Assembly (NCBI GenBank): GCA_030824255.1
Contig: JAVBYB010000584.1
Location: 1-9,422 of the forward strand
DNA from: a bacterium
GTDB taxonomy: Bacteria > Pseudomonadota > Alphaproteobacteria > Caulobacterales > Hyphomonadaceae
Length of the DNA: 9,422 bases
Reading direction: 5' to 3'
This document shows, in pieces, positions 1-6,753 of this stretch. The notes beneath the pieces were generated by a model that saw nothing but the letters and a program-made list of their open reading frames with translations, made no database searches and was not told the origin of the DNA. Each line of letters opens with the position of its first letter. Within the stretch, counting starts at the first letter, position 1. The position numbers were made by a program, and so were the translations under genes.

Positions 1-1032
1 CGCATTGGCGCAGGCCGCCTCGCTTTGATGACCCGCCAGGTTGCGACGCTGGTCACCGTCACCCCAATTGAAGAGGCTCTGCGCACCCTCGCCGAGCAGG
101 CAGAGAACCGGAAGGAACGCGAAGTATTCTCCCGCGTCCACGCCGGCGTCGTCGAAGGCCAGCGCCTGTCCGACGCGATGTCGCGCCTGCCGAAGGTCTT
201 CCCAGCCACCTTCCGCGCCATGGTCGCCGCCGGCGAGACCTCAGGCTCCCTGCCGCAGGTCCTCAGCCGCCTCGCCGACCTGCTCGAGAAGAAGCAGGAC
301 ATGAACGCGAAGGTCTCCTCCGCCCTCGTCTACCCCATCGTCCTCGCCGTTGTCGCCCTGGCCGTGATCATCGCGCTGATGACGTTCGTGGTGCCCCGCG
401 TCGTCGAGCAGTTCGACGTCTCCGGCCAGCAGCTCCCCGCGCTGACCAATGCGATGATCGCCATCTCCCACCTGATGTTGCACTGGGGCTGGGCGATCGC
501 GCTGGCTATCGCCGCGGGACTCACCCTCCTCGCCTGGATGCTGTCACAACCCGGACCGCGACTGGCGTTCGACGGCATGTTGCTGCGACTGCCCGTGATC
601 GGACGTGTCATCCGCAATGTCGAATCCGCCAGCCTCGCCCGGTCCCTCGCCACCATGATAGCCAGCGGACTCCCCGTCCTCGAAGCCCTCCACCTCGCCG
701 GACGCGGCGCCACGAACACCGTCATCCGAGCCGCAGCCGATGACATGGCGATCCAGGTCCGCGAAGGCATGGGCCTGTCTTCAGCCCTGCGTCGCGCGAA
801 AGTCTTCCCGCCACTCCTCGTCCACCTCGCGGCCAGCGGCGAGAACGCCGGCAAGCTCGAGCCGATGCTGGAAAACGCCGCCGACTATCTCGACCGCGAC
901 GTGCGCACCGCCACGTCCATCGCGCTCAGTCTTCTCGAACCCGCAATCATCGTCGTCATGGGAGGCATCGTATGCCTGGTCATCCTCTCCATCCTTCTGC
1001 CAATCCTGCAGATCAACACGCTCGCCGCCTGA
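1..1032 (+). CDS. gspF: Type II secretion inner-membrane platform protein GspF (5' truncated)
   Basis: GspF is the polytopic inner-membrane platform protein of the T2SS, contacting the GspE ATPase and GspL/GspM during pseudopilus assembly. The frame is open from base 1 and reads into the family's conserved LALMTRQVATL segment before any plausible start, so the gene begins upstream. The 343 visible residues compare with about 400 in the family, so roughly 60 N-terminal residues are missing. The two T2SSF repeats show as paired signatures: FPATFRAMVAAGETSGSLP at visible residues 67-85 and FPPLLVHLAASGENAGKLEP at 269-288. Hydrophobic segments lie at about 111-132, 162-182 and 311-337, the usual three-helix layout. 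A minor oddity is TVTPIEEAL where the family usually has AAGLPLEEAL. The 3' end overlaps gspG by 61 bases. PilC-type pilus proteins are related, but the gspG-O context settles the T2SS assignment. Confidence 0.96.
   Translation, partial: RIGAGRLALMTRQVATLVTVTPIEEALRTLAEQAENRKEREVFSRVHAGVVEGQRLSDAMSRLPKVFPATFRAMVAAGETSGSLPQVLSRLADLLEKKQDMNAKVSSALVYPIVLAVVALAVIIALMTFVVPRVVEQFDVSGQQLPALTNAMIAISHLMLHWGWAIALAIAAGLTLLAWMLSQPGPRLAFDGMLLRLPVIGRVIRNVESASLARSLATMIASGLPVLEALHLAGRGATNTVIRAAADDMAIQVREGMGLSSALRRAKVFPPLLVHLAASGENAGKLEPMLENAADYLDRDVRTATSIALSLLEPAIIVVMGGIVCLVILSILLPILQINTLAA
961..965 (+). promoter_or_regulatory. Ribosome binding site deciding the gspG start
   Basis: A full GGAGG lies 6 bases before the ATG at 972, inside the gspF coding sequence. 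No comparable Shine-Dalgarno motif precedes the region nearer the gspF stop. This supports the early gspG start. Confidence 0.6.
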
Positions 1033-1454
1033 AGGCTGCCCGCGCGCAGGCCGGCTTCAGCCTGATCGAGGTGATGGTCACGATGGTGATCATCGGCCTG
1101 CTTTCCACCATCGTGCTGCTCAACGTGCTGCCGAGCCGCGACAAGGCTATGGTCGACAAGGCCAAGGCCGACATCGCCACGCTCGAACTCGCCGTCGATA
1201 CGTTCAAGATGGACAACTACACTTACCCCCGCACCGAAGACGGCCTTACCTCGCTCGTCTCCGCGCCCGCCGCTGTCCGCGCGGACCGATATCGCGAAGG
1301 CGGCTACATCCGCCGCCTGCCGGATGATCCGTGGGGCAACCCCTATCAATACGCCTTCCCCGGCCGCGTCCGGCCGTTCGACGTCTACTCGCTCGGCGCC
1401 GACAACGCGCCCGGCGGCGAAGGCCTCGATGCCGACATCGGAAACTGGGACTGA
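972..1454 (+). CDS. gspG: Type II secretion major pseudopilin GspG
   Basis: This is the major pseudopilin, polymerised into the periplasmic pseudopilus that drives substrate through the outer-membrane secretin. The 160-residue protein has a type III prepilin signal, AQAG|FSLIEVMV, with predicted cleavage after Gly28 and the conserved Glu at +5, followed by a hydrophobic helix (about 30-52). The C-terminal domain carries family hallmarks: YPRTEDGL (85-92), LPDDPWGNPYQY (116-127) and SLGAD...GLDADIGNW (140-159). Asp144 and Asp154 match the calcium-site aspartates of GspG. The start at 972 is chosen because it is the only ATG in frame and has a strong ribosome binding site. It gives a long 28-residue leader and a 61-base overlap with gspF. 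The only other candidate is a CTG at 1029 that overlaps the gspF stop and would give a 9-residue leader. gspH follows after 6 bases. Confidence 0.96.
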   Translation: MPGHPLHPSANPADQHARRLKAARAQAGFSLIEVMVTMVIIGLLSTIVLLNVLPSRDKAMVDKAKADIATLELAVDTFKMDNYTYPRTEDGLTSLVSAPAAVRADRYREGGYIRRLPDDPWGNPYQYAFPGRVRPFDVYSLGADNAPGGEGLDADIGNWD

Positions 1455-1460
1455 TGCGCC

Positions 1461-1907
1461 ATGCGCCGCGACGCCGGTTTCTCACTGATCGAGATGCTGA
1501 TCGCCCTCGCCATCATGGCGCTGGCGGCGGGTCTCGTCGTGATGACGGCGCCCGGCCCTTCCGGCCGTCTTGCGGATGAGACAGACGCGCTGATCCGCAG
1601 CCTCGCCAGCGCGCGCGACCTGGCCCTCATCGAGAACCGTATCGTCACGGTGGAAATCACCGAGACCGGCTACGAAACCCGCATCGCCCGCCGTCTCGGG
1701 GCGCCAGAAACACGCGCCACCGCAAGCTGGGGCGCAGACACGACAGTCGCCACCGGCGATGGCCGCCTTCCCGCTGCCATCGTCTTCGATCCGGTTGGCC
1801 TCACCGAGCCTGTGCAGATCACCCTGTTCCGTGGCGGCGCGAAAGACGGCATCGTCATCGAATCCTCCGGCCGCATCGGGAGGCTGTCCGATGATCGCCA
1901 AACCTGA
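1461..1907 (+). CDS. gspH: Type II secretion minor pseudopilin GspH
   Basis: GspH is a minor pseudopilin that in the family joins the G fibre to the I-J-K tip complex. The 148-residue product opens with a short leader, MRRDAG|FSLIEM, with Gly at -1 and Glu at +5 for prepilin peptidase recognition. A hydrophobic helix to about residue 30 and a small beta-rich C-terminal domain follow. The segment SLASARDLALIENRIVTVEI (about 47-66) resembles the conserved GspH/FimT stretch after the helix (arginine-rich, small residues, then a strand). The start follows the gspG stop by 6 bases, with no strong ribosome binding site, which suggests coupling to gspG translation. The last 17 bases overlap gspI. 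Assignment rests on the pilin signature, size and position between G and I; the C-terminal domain alone would be less diagnostic. Confidence 0.9.
   Translation: MRRDAGFSLIEMLIALAIMALAAGLVVMTAPGPSGRLADETDALIRSLASARDLALIENRIVTVEITETGYETRIARRLGAPETRATASWGADTTVATGDGRLPAAIVFDPVGLTEPVQITLFRGGAKDGIVIESSGRIGRLSDDRQT
1878..1883 (+). promoter_or_regulatory. Ribosome binding site deciding the gspI start
   Basis: GGGAGG lies 7 bases before the ATG at 1891, within the end of gspH. The gspI frame is open further upstream to about 1759, but only this start places the prepilin cleavage site near the N-terminus. Confidence 0.55.
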
Positions 1908-2274
1908 CACGGGAAGATCTGACACCGGCTTCTCCCTCCTCGAAGTCGTCGTCGCCATTGCCGTGTTCAGCCTTGGCGCGCTGGCTGTCATGAACGTCCT
2001 CGGCGTCAGCAGCCGCAACACGGTCGCCGACGAGGCGCGCCTTGTCGCCGGCATCGTCGCTGAAAACCGCATCGCCGAAGTCATGGCGCTCAGTCGCCCG
2101 CCCGCCCAAGGCGCAAGCCGTGGAACCGAGCACGCCATGGCGCGCGACTGGGAGTGGGAGATGACCGTCGGCTCCTCGCCTGAACCGCGCATCCTCCGCA
2201 TCGATGTTCGCGTGCGCGAGGCCGGCGGAACACAGGTGCTCTCGGAGTTCTCCAGCTTCCGGGCGGCACGATGA
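1891..2274 (+). CDS. gspI: Type II secretion minor pseudopilin GspI
   Basis: GspI is a minor pseudopilin that nucleates the GspI-J-K tip complex of the pseudopilus. The 127-residue product has a 13-residue leader ending SDTG|FSLLEV, with Gly at -1 and Glu at +5, followed by a hydrophobic helix to about residue 36. The family pattern after the helix is clear: a run of small residues, then ARLVAGIVAENRIAEVMAL (about 50-68), matching the A..A..IAENRL..L motif that is highly characteristic of GspI. Further on, DWEWEM and the late strand IDVRV also fit. The size is typical. The gene overlaps gspH by 17 bases and shares an ATGA with gspJ. I consider this one of the safest minor pseudopilin calls here. 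Confidence 0.94.
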   Translation: MIAKPDTGRSDTGFSLLEVVVAIAVFSLGALAVMNVLGVSSRNTVADEARLVAGIVAENRIAEVMALSRPPAQGASRGTEHAMARDWEWEMTVGSSPEPRILRIDVRVREAGGTQVLSEFSSFRAAR

Positions 2275-2855
2275 AAGGATTCACGCTCGTCGAAACACTG
2301 GTTGCGCTCGCCGCCCTGTCCGTCCTTGCGGCCGGTGCGCTGGCGGTGTCGAGCGCATCGACGGCGAGCCATGACGTCATCCGCGCGCGGCAGGATGCAA
2401 CGCAGGAGCTGACAAGACTGCGCGCCGCCCTCAAGGCGGATACGACACAGGCCGCCGCCCGCCGTCCGCGCGACATCAACGGGGCAAAGGATCAGGCGGC
2501 ATTGACCGCCGGCGGGCGCGGCGATGGCGTCTTCCTGTCACTCGTGCGTCGCGGCTGGGATAATCCGCTGGAGCAGGATCGCGCCTCGCTGCAGTATGTC
2601 GAATACAGGCTCGATCAGGGCCGCATCGAGCGACTGTGGCGCCGGCATGTCGACGGCTCCCCGCTCCAGGCGCCGCAACTGCTTGCCGAGAATGTGCGCA
2701 GCGTCTCGCTCGCCTTCATGGATCACGACCAGTGGATGGAAGCATGGGCCGGTGCGCCCAACCGTCCCCTGCCACGCGCCATCCGCCTCAATCTCGAATT
2801 CACCTCCGGCGACGTCCTCTCTCAGACCTTCCTCCTGCCGGAGGTAGCGCGATGA
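2271..2855 (+). CDS. gspJ: Type II secretion minor pseudopilin GspJ
   Basis: GspJ is a minor pseudopilin and the larger partner of GspI and GspK in the pseudopilus tip. The 194-residue product has a minimal leader, MKG|FTLVETL, with Glu at +5, and a hydrophobic helix to about residue 27. The C-terminal part shows GspJ hallmarks: a segment LQYVEYRLDQGRIERLWRR (about 105-123), equivalent to the family's V.Y.l..g.L.R..w, then LLAENVRSVSLAFMD (about 136-150), the family's LL..V..l...F.D. Near the end a basic IRLNLEF strand follows. The start is the ATG of an ATGA overlap with gspI and the stop overlaps gspK in the same way. Length agrees with the family. Confidence 0.94.
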   Translation: MKGFTLVETLVALAALSVLAAGALAVSSASTASHDVIRARQDATQELTRLRAALKADTTQAAARRPRDINGAKDQAALTAGGRGDGVFLSLVRRGWDNPLEQDRASLQYVEYRLDQGRIERLWRRHVDGSPLQAPQLLAENVRSVSLAFMDHDQWMEAWAGAPNRPLPRAIRLNLEFTSGDVLSQTFLLPEVAR

Positions 2856-3817
2856 CATGGACGCGGGATACAGGCGCGGCGCTGCTTACCACCCTGATTG
2901 TCGTGGCGGGGCTCGCTGCAATTTCGGTTGCGGTACTGGCCGATATGCAGCGCGCCCAGCGTCTCTCCGCCAACGCCCACAGCACGGCGCAGGCGCAATG
3001 GTATGCGGTCGGCGCCGAAGCTTTCGCGCGCCTCACCGCTGACGACCTTGTCTCGGGCGCCCTGCCGCGCACGGCCCTCGCCAGCGCGCCGCGGATGGCG
3101 GCCTTCCCGCTCGACCACGGCATGATGCAGGTCAGCGTCCGCGACGCCTCAACCTGCATCAACGCCAACAGCGTGGTATCCGGGGCGGGTGACATCTTCG
3201 AGCGCGACGAAACCGGCGTCCGTCAGGTGATCGCGCTGATGACTCTGCTGGGCCTGTCTACCGGTCAGGCTGCGGACCTGACGGATTCGCTCGTCGGCTG
3301 GATCGACACTGGCGGCGGCGCGGTCGGCGCGGATGATGCGCCATATGCGTCTATGGCTCCGCCCTATCTTACGGGCGGCGAACCGCTGGCCGAGATCAGC
3401 GAGCTGCGCGCGATACGCGGCTTCACGCCGGAAGTGATGGCAAAGCTGCGCCCGTGGCTCTGTGTCCTGCCGCAGACCGGTCCGTCCCGGGTCAATCTCA
3501 ACGCTCTCACGGAAGAACAGGCGCCCGTTCTTGTTGCTGCGACAGAGAACAAGCTGACGCCTTCGGCCGTACGCGATCTCATTCGCCGCCGGCCGCCGGC
3601 GGGCTGGCAGAGCATTGGCGAGGTCTTTGCCGGTCCCAGCCTTGCCGCGCTTGGCATGGACGAGCGGGCGCTGTCGTCGTTCACGTTGGACACGCGCGCC
3701 GTGGCGCTGGATGTACTCGTCACCCACGCCGATGCCGAAGTGGCCATGTCGGAACTGATGATCAGCAGCGGGCAGGGATTTGTGACAGCCGCACGCCGAT
3801 GGACGGAGGACAGATGA
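2852..3817 (+). CDS. gspK: Type II secretion minor pseudopilin GspK
   Basis: GspK is the large minor pseudopilin thought to cap the pseudopilus tip. The 321-residue product has leader MTWTRDTG|AALLTTL, cleaved after Gly8. The +5 residue is Thr rather than Glu; lack of Glu5 is normal for GspK and consistent with a tip position. Family motifs are present: CINANS (102-107), DSLVGWID (145-152), GADDAPY (159-165), PPYLTGGEPLAEISELRAIRG (170-190) and RVNLNAL (213-219). Cys102 and Cys204 flank the inserted helical domain and probably form the disulfide seen in the family. The family usually has Asp in LVDWID where this protein has Gly149. The frame is open upstream to about 2636, but the ATG in the ATGA overlap with gspJ is preceded by GGAGG (2840-2844) and puts the cleavage site in place. 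Confidence 0.95.
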   Translation: MTWTRDTGAALLTTLIVVAGLAAISVAVLADMQRAQRLSANAHSTAQAQWYAVGAEAFARLTADDLVSGALPRTALASAPRMAAFPLDHGMMQVSVRDASTCINANSVVSGAGDIFERDETGVRQVIALMTLLGLSTGQAADLTDSLVGWIDTGGGAVGADDAPYASMAPPYLTGGEPLAEISELRAIRGFTPEVMAKLRPWLCVLPQTGPSRVNLNALTEEQAPVLVAATENKLTPSAVRDLIRRRPPAGWQSIGEVFAGPSLAALGMDERALSSFTLDTRAVALDVLVTHADAEVAMSELMISSGQGFVTAARRWTEDR

Positions 3818-4860
3818 AGCCGGTCCAGATCATCATTGCGTCCACCAGTGCGGATGCGCCGTGGCGCACCTTATCCGTCATGACTGCTGCGCGCGGCCCA
3901 TCGCGCATCCTGCTGGCGCCGGGCGCGCTGGTGCTCGCGCGCGAAGTCGATCGCGCCGGCCGCACAGAGGCTCAGGCCCGCAGCGTAACGCTCGCCGCCC
4001 TGGCGCCCGATCTCGCAATGTCGCCCGACGCCTCCATCTGTGTGCTTGGCGCCGTCACGGGCGACAAGCGCCTCGCCTTGGTTATGTCGCGGAAAGCCCT
4101 TGATGAGCTGGTGTCGCAGGCGCGCGCCAAAGGGTTCTCTCCTGACGCCGTTATCCCTGACTACCTGCTTCTCCCGGAGCCCGAAAGCGACGAGGCCATC
4201 GTCGCGCTGGGCGAAGAGGCTATTGTGCGTCTCAGCAATACCGGCTTCTCGTGCCATCCGGACATGCTTCCCCTGCTGATCGGTGCGCGCCGGCAGCACG
4301 CTGTCGATCTCGACCAGACCACAAGAGCCTTCATCGCCGGCGGCCGTCATGCCGCGGCGCCCAACCTCCTGCAAACAGCCGTTACGACGGCCAACGCAGG
4401 CGGCAAGCGCACGCCGGCTCTCGCCATCGCGTCTCTGGCCGCGGCGCTTGCCATCTTCGCGGCCCTTCCCTGGATTGACGCTTGGCAGCTCAACACGGCG
4501 ACAGCCGATTTGCGCAGCCAGACGGAACAGGTCGCTCGCGCCGCCCTGCCCAACGCCCAGCGCATCGTGAACCCGATCGCCCAGCTGCGAGAGGCGCGTA
4601 TGCCCGCCAGTCGCGCCACGGACGGGCTCAATCACGCTGCAACGCTCCTTGAAGGTCTCGCCCGTTCGCCCGGCGTCTCGGTCGCGCGGCTGGAACTGGC
4701 CGATGGCGCCGTCCGCGCACAGGTCGGCGTCTCCAGCACGTCCCTCCTCCAGCCCCTACGCGATCATGTCGCCGCCAGCGGGCTGCAACTGGTCGAAACG
4801 CCTGGCATCAGCCAACCGAACAACATCCCTGTCGATCTAGAACTGACGGCCAAGCCATGA
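3814..4860 (+). CDS. gspL: Type II secretion assembly protein GspL
   Basis: GspL is the bitopic inner-membrane protein whose cytoplasmic domain recruits the GspE ATPase and whose periplasmic domain pairs with GspM. The 348-residue product has an actin-like cytoplasmic region (about 1-195), with the recognisable DAVIPDYLLLP stretch (111-121) where the family has a P.(D/E)...LP motif. A single transmembrane helix spans about 201-221, followed by a periplasmic part containing a coiled or helical segment (about 225-260) and a small ferredoxin-like alpha/beta domain (about 285-348). Overall homology is weak, as is usual for GspL, so the call rests on topology, size, the DYLLLP motif and position between K and M. 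The frame is open upstream to about 3454; the start at 3814 lies in the ATGA overlap with gspK, with GGAGGA at 3805-3810. Confidence 0.9.
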   Translation: MKPVQIIIASTSADAPWRTLSVMTAARGPSRILLAPGALVLAREVDRAGRTEAQARSVTLAALAPDLAMSPDASICVLGAVTGDKRLALVMSRKALDELVSQARAKGFSPDAVIPDYLLLPEPESDEAIVALGEEAIVRLSNTGFSCHPDMLPLLIGARRQHAVDLDQTTRAFIAGGRHAAAPNLLQTAVTTANAGGKRTPALAIASLAAALAIFAALPWIDAWQLNTATADLRSQTEQVARAALPNAQRIVNPIAQLREARMPASRATDGLNHAATLLEGLARSPGVSVARLELADGAVRAQVGVSSTSLLQPLRDHVAASGLQLVETPGISQPNNIPVDLELTAKP

Positions 4861-5327
4861 GCTCCCCGCGTCTGACCAGCAACCTGCTGTCGCGCCTCTC
4901 GCCTCGCGAGAAGCTGCTGGTTGGGCTTGCCGTTGCCATTTGCTTCGTCATGGGCGCGCTCTACCTCGTGCGCTTCCCCGGCGAAGGCGCAGCGCGAAGC
5001 GCCGCCAGCCGCAACGCGCAGGCCGCCGCTGAACTGGCCGAAGCCCGTACGCTGGCCTCACAGGGCAGCAACCTCGCACAACAGCCCGCGCAGCCGCATC
5101 TCGATCGCCTGCTGGGCCTTGCCGCACAGCATGGCCTCGTCATCATCGACTCGCGGCAGGCGGATGGCGCAATCGTGCTGCGGATGAGCTCGGAAAACTC
5201 CGCCAAGGTTCTCGCATGGGCCGCCGAAGCCTCCGTAACAGCCGCGCCGCTCAGCTCCCTGTCGATTACGCAGGATGCCGTCGCCGGTCTCGCTATCGAA
5301 GCCTCCTTCGCAGGAGACACGCCATGA
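4857..5327 (+). CDS. gspM: Type II secretion assembly protein GspM
   Basis: GspM is a small bitopic inner-membrane protein that stabilises GspL and links the assembly platform to the pseudopilus. The 156-residue product has a short cytoplasmic N-terminus with the family's LSPREKLLVG motif (15-23), where GspM proteins typically carry a R-L-S-x-R-E-(R/K) sequence before the membrane. One transmembrane helix runs from about 19 to 39. An Ala-rich helical stretch follows (about 45-75), then an alpha/beta domain (about 82-152) whose layout parallels the C-terminal domain of GspL. ATGA overlaps join it to gspL upstream and gspN downstream. Sequence conservation in the family is low, so position and topology carry weight. 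Confidence 0.9.
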   Translation: MSSPRLTSNLLSRLSPREKLLVGLAVAICFVMGALYLVRFPGEGAARSAASRNAQAAAELAEARTLASQGSNLAQQPAQPHLDRLLGLAAQHGLVIIDSRQADGAIVLRMSSENSAKVLAWAAEASVTAAPLSSLSITQDAVAGLAIEASFAGDTP

Positions 5328-5968
5328 TCCTGCGTATCGGCGCCATCACGCTGGCCTTCCTGATCGCGGCAATCGCCATGCTGCCACTGCGCATGGCGTG
5401 GGCGACCGGCCCCCAATCGTCAGATCTCGCCATCGCCAGCATCGACGGCACTGTCTGGAGCGGGCGAATCGCGGGCGTCTCGTGGCGCGGTCATGCGCTT
5501 GGCGCCTTCGACACATCTCTCTCCCCCGCAGACCTGCTGCCGCAACCGGCGCTTCACCTGACGGCCGGAACCGGCCCGCTGAAATCAGCCCTGCTGCGGG
5601 CCAGCGGCGATGCGCTTATCATCACACGCGCCGATATCCGGATGGATGTCGCATCCCTCGCTCCCGCGCTTGCGGCCAACGCCACGGTCCGCATCTCGAA
5701 TGGCGAAATCACGCTTCAGCGCGGTATCTGCACAACCGCCTCCGGCCGCATCGATGCTCCCGCCATCCCCGAGATTGGCCTACCCGTTTTCACGGGGGCT
5801 CTCTCCTGCGATCGCGGCGTCCTGCTTGCGCGACTGGCGTCGACCGCCGGCGACGTGGTACTTGAACTGAGTGGCGGCTCACAGGTGTCATGGCGCTCGG
5901 CGTCTCCCGCGCTCGCGATCATGCTCGCAGCCGCCGGCATCGCGCAGTCGGCGTCCACAGACACATGA
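5324..5968 (+). CDS. gspN: Type II secretion accessory protein GspN
   Basis: GspN is an optional T2SS protein with a single N-terminal membrane anchor and a periplasmic domain; its role is unresolved in the systems that have it. The 214-residue product has a hydrophobic anchor at about 5-25, followed by GTVWSGRIAGV (42-52), the characteristic family motif (G-T-(V/L)-W-x-G). Cys136 in the RGIC segment and Cys162 in the LSCDRG segment match a conserved cysteine pair in the family and probably form a disulfide. Length is somewhat below the roughly 250 residues of gammaproteobacterial GspN. ATGA overlaps join it to gspM and gspO. The frame is open upstream to 5216, but only the ATG at 5324 starts just before the anchor. 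Confidence 0.9.
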   Translation: MILRIGAITLAFLIAAIAMLPLRMAWATGPQSSDLAIASIDGTVWSGRIAGVSWRGHALGAFDTSLSPADLLPQPALHLTAGTGPLKSALLRASGDALIITRADIRMDVASLAPALAANATVRISNGEITLQRGICTTASGRIDAPAIPEIGLPVFTGALSCDRGVLLARLASTAGDVVLELSGGSQVSWRSASPALAIMLAAAGIAQSASTDT

Positions 5969-6543
5969 CGCCAAGTGTCGACGACACGCCGGATCTCATA
6001 TCGTCGCTGCATCTCTCGCGCCGCAAGGCTATGCTCGCGCTCGGGATTGGCGTCATTGCATCGGTTCTCGCCATCGCCCTCACGCCGGCAGAGCGCTGGC
6101 CGGCAGGCATCCTCCTTGCCTTCGCGCTGAGCTGGGCATCCGTCGTCGATATCGACCGCTTCATCCTCCCCGACGCGATCACCCTCGGGCTCGTCCTCGC
6201 GGGCCTCGGCATGGCTTTGGCCTCGGGCGATACCGGGATGATGGGCGCCTCTGCTCTCGGCGCGGCACTAGGCTACGCCCTGCTTGCGGGGGCGGCCTTC
6301 GTCTATCGCCGAGTTAGGGGTCGTGATGGCCTTGGCCTGGGCGACGCCAAAATCCTCGCGGCAGCTGGAGCTTGGCTGGGCTGGGCCGCCCTGCCGCTGA
6401 TCCTGCTGGCGGCCTCCTTAACAGGCCTCCTCTGGGCCATCGGCGCCCTGCTGAGGGGCGGGTCAGCCGTCGCAACCCGCGCGATCCCTTTTGGCCCCTT
6501 CATTTCCCTCGCATTTTTTGCCGCATGGATAGTTCACGCCTAG
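5965..6543 (+). CDS. gspO: Short prepilin peptidase GspO (A24 catalytic domain only)
   Basis: This is the membrane aspartyl protease that removes leaders from prepilins, here presumably GspG-GspK. The 192-residue product is almost wholly hydrophobic, with about six predicted membrane segments. The catalytic motifs are visible: VVDIDRFILPD (60-70), with Asp62 as the likely first aspartate, and GLGLGDAK (122-129), with Asp127 in the GxGD motif. IPFGPFIS (174-181) matches the conserved PFGPF segment near the end. Classical GspO/PilD proteins are about 225-290 residues and carry an N-terminal cytoplasmic domain with a zinc-binding cysteine tetrad linked to N-methylation. This protein has no cysteine at all and lacks that domain, as in short A24 peptidases. 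The start is the ATG of an ATGA overlap with gspN. The last gene of the operon, it ends in TAG. Confidence 0.93.
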   Translation: MTPSVDDTPDLISSLHLSRRKAMLALGIGVIASVLAIALTPAERWPAGILLAFALSWASVVDIDRFILPDAITLGLVLAGLGMALASGDTGMMGASALGAALGYALLAGAAFVYRRVRGRDGLGLGDAKILAAAGAWLGWAALPLILLAASLTGLLWAIGALLRGGSAVATRAIPFGPFISLAFFAAWIVHA

Positions 6544-6544
6544 G

Positions 6545-6572
6545 ACGCAAGGTTTGCTTGCGTTTAAGTTTT
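6545..6572 (+). terminator. Probable intrinsic terminator of the gsp operon
   Basis: The gspO stop codon is followed after one base by a perfect 7-bp stem, ACGCAAG (6545-6551) and CTTGCGT (6557-6563), with a 5-base loop and then a T-rich run, TTTAAGTTTT, reaching 6572. This fits a rho-independent terminator, although the stem is short and the T tract is interrupted by AAG. It partly overlaps the proposed promoter of the tRNA gene. Confidence 0.5.
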
Positions 6573-6582
6573 CGAGTGTTAT
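6554..6582 (+). promoter_or_regulatory. Candidate sigma-70 promoter for tRNA-Ser
   Basis: TTGCTT (6554-6559) and TGTTAT (6577-6582) are spaced by 17 bases and match the -35 and -10 consensus at 3 and 4 positions of 6. A GC-rich stretch (CCCCCGCG) follows, as in the discriminators of stable-RNA promoters, and the tRNA begins 15 bases after the -10 element. The match is modest; the position is what makes it credible. Confidence 0.35.
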
Positions 6583-6597
6583 ACCCCCGCGTCCCGC

Positions 6598-6687
6598 GGA
6601 GAGGTGCCAGAGTGGTCGATCGGGACGGTCTCGAAAACCGTTGTACCTTCACGGGTACCGTGAGTTCGAATCTCACCCTCTCCGCCA
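6598..6687 (+). tRNA. tRNA-Ser (anticodon CGA)
   Basis: This 90-base gene folds as a class II tRNA with an encoded CCA end. The acceptor stem pairs GGAGAGG (6598-6604) with CCTCTCC, followed by discriminator G and CCA (6685-6687). The anticodon stem ACGGT/ACCGT encloses the loop CTCGAAA, giving anticodon CGA, which reads UCG serine codons. The long variable arm GTACC/GGTAC is typical of serine tRNAs. The T arm is GTGAG-TTCGAAT-CTCAC. All stems pair without mismatch, so the gene looks functional. It lies on the same strand as the gsp operon. Confidence 0.97.
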
Positions 6688-6732
6688 GGTGACCTAGGTC
6701 TCCCCACACAGTTCCAGTAGTCAGCGCGAATA

Positions 6733-6753
6733 GCCCGCTTTCGGGGGCATTTC
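6733..6753 (+). terminator. Possible weak terminator after tRNA-Ser
   Basis: GCCCGC (6733-6738) can pair with GGGGGC (6743-6748) around a TTTC loop, with one G-G mismatch, followed by ATTTC. It lies 45 bases after the tRNA and would suit termination, but the T tract is poor. The rest of 6688-6804 shows no coding potential; the only other item I see is a perfect 10-base palindrome, GACCTAGGTC, at 6691-6700. Confidence 0.25.

Noticed and set aside
1482..2372. A 296-codon open frame on the minus strand.
   Set aside because: It is antisense to gspH, gspI and gspJ, which have clear family motifs. Long antisense frames are expected in GC-rich genes, and its translation shows no recognisable domain.
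3871..4635. A 254-codon minus-strand open frame opposite gspL.
   Set aside because: It is Gly/Arg-rich, low-information antisense sequence with no domain, and the plus strand encodes a coherent GspL with a membrane helix.
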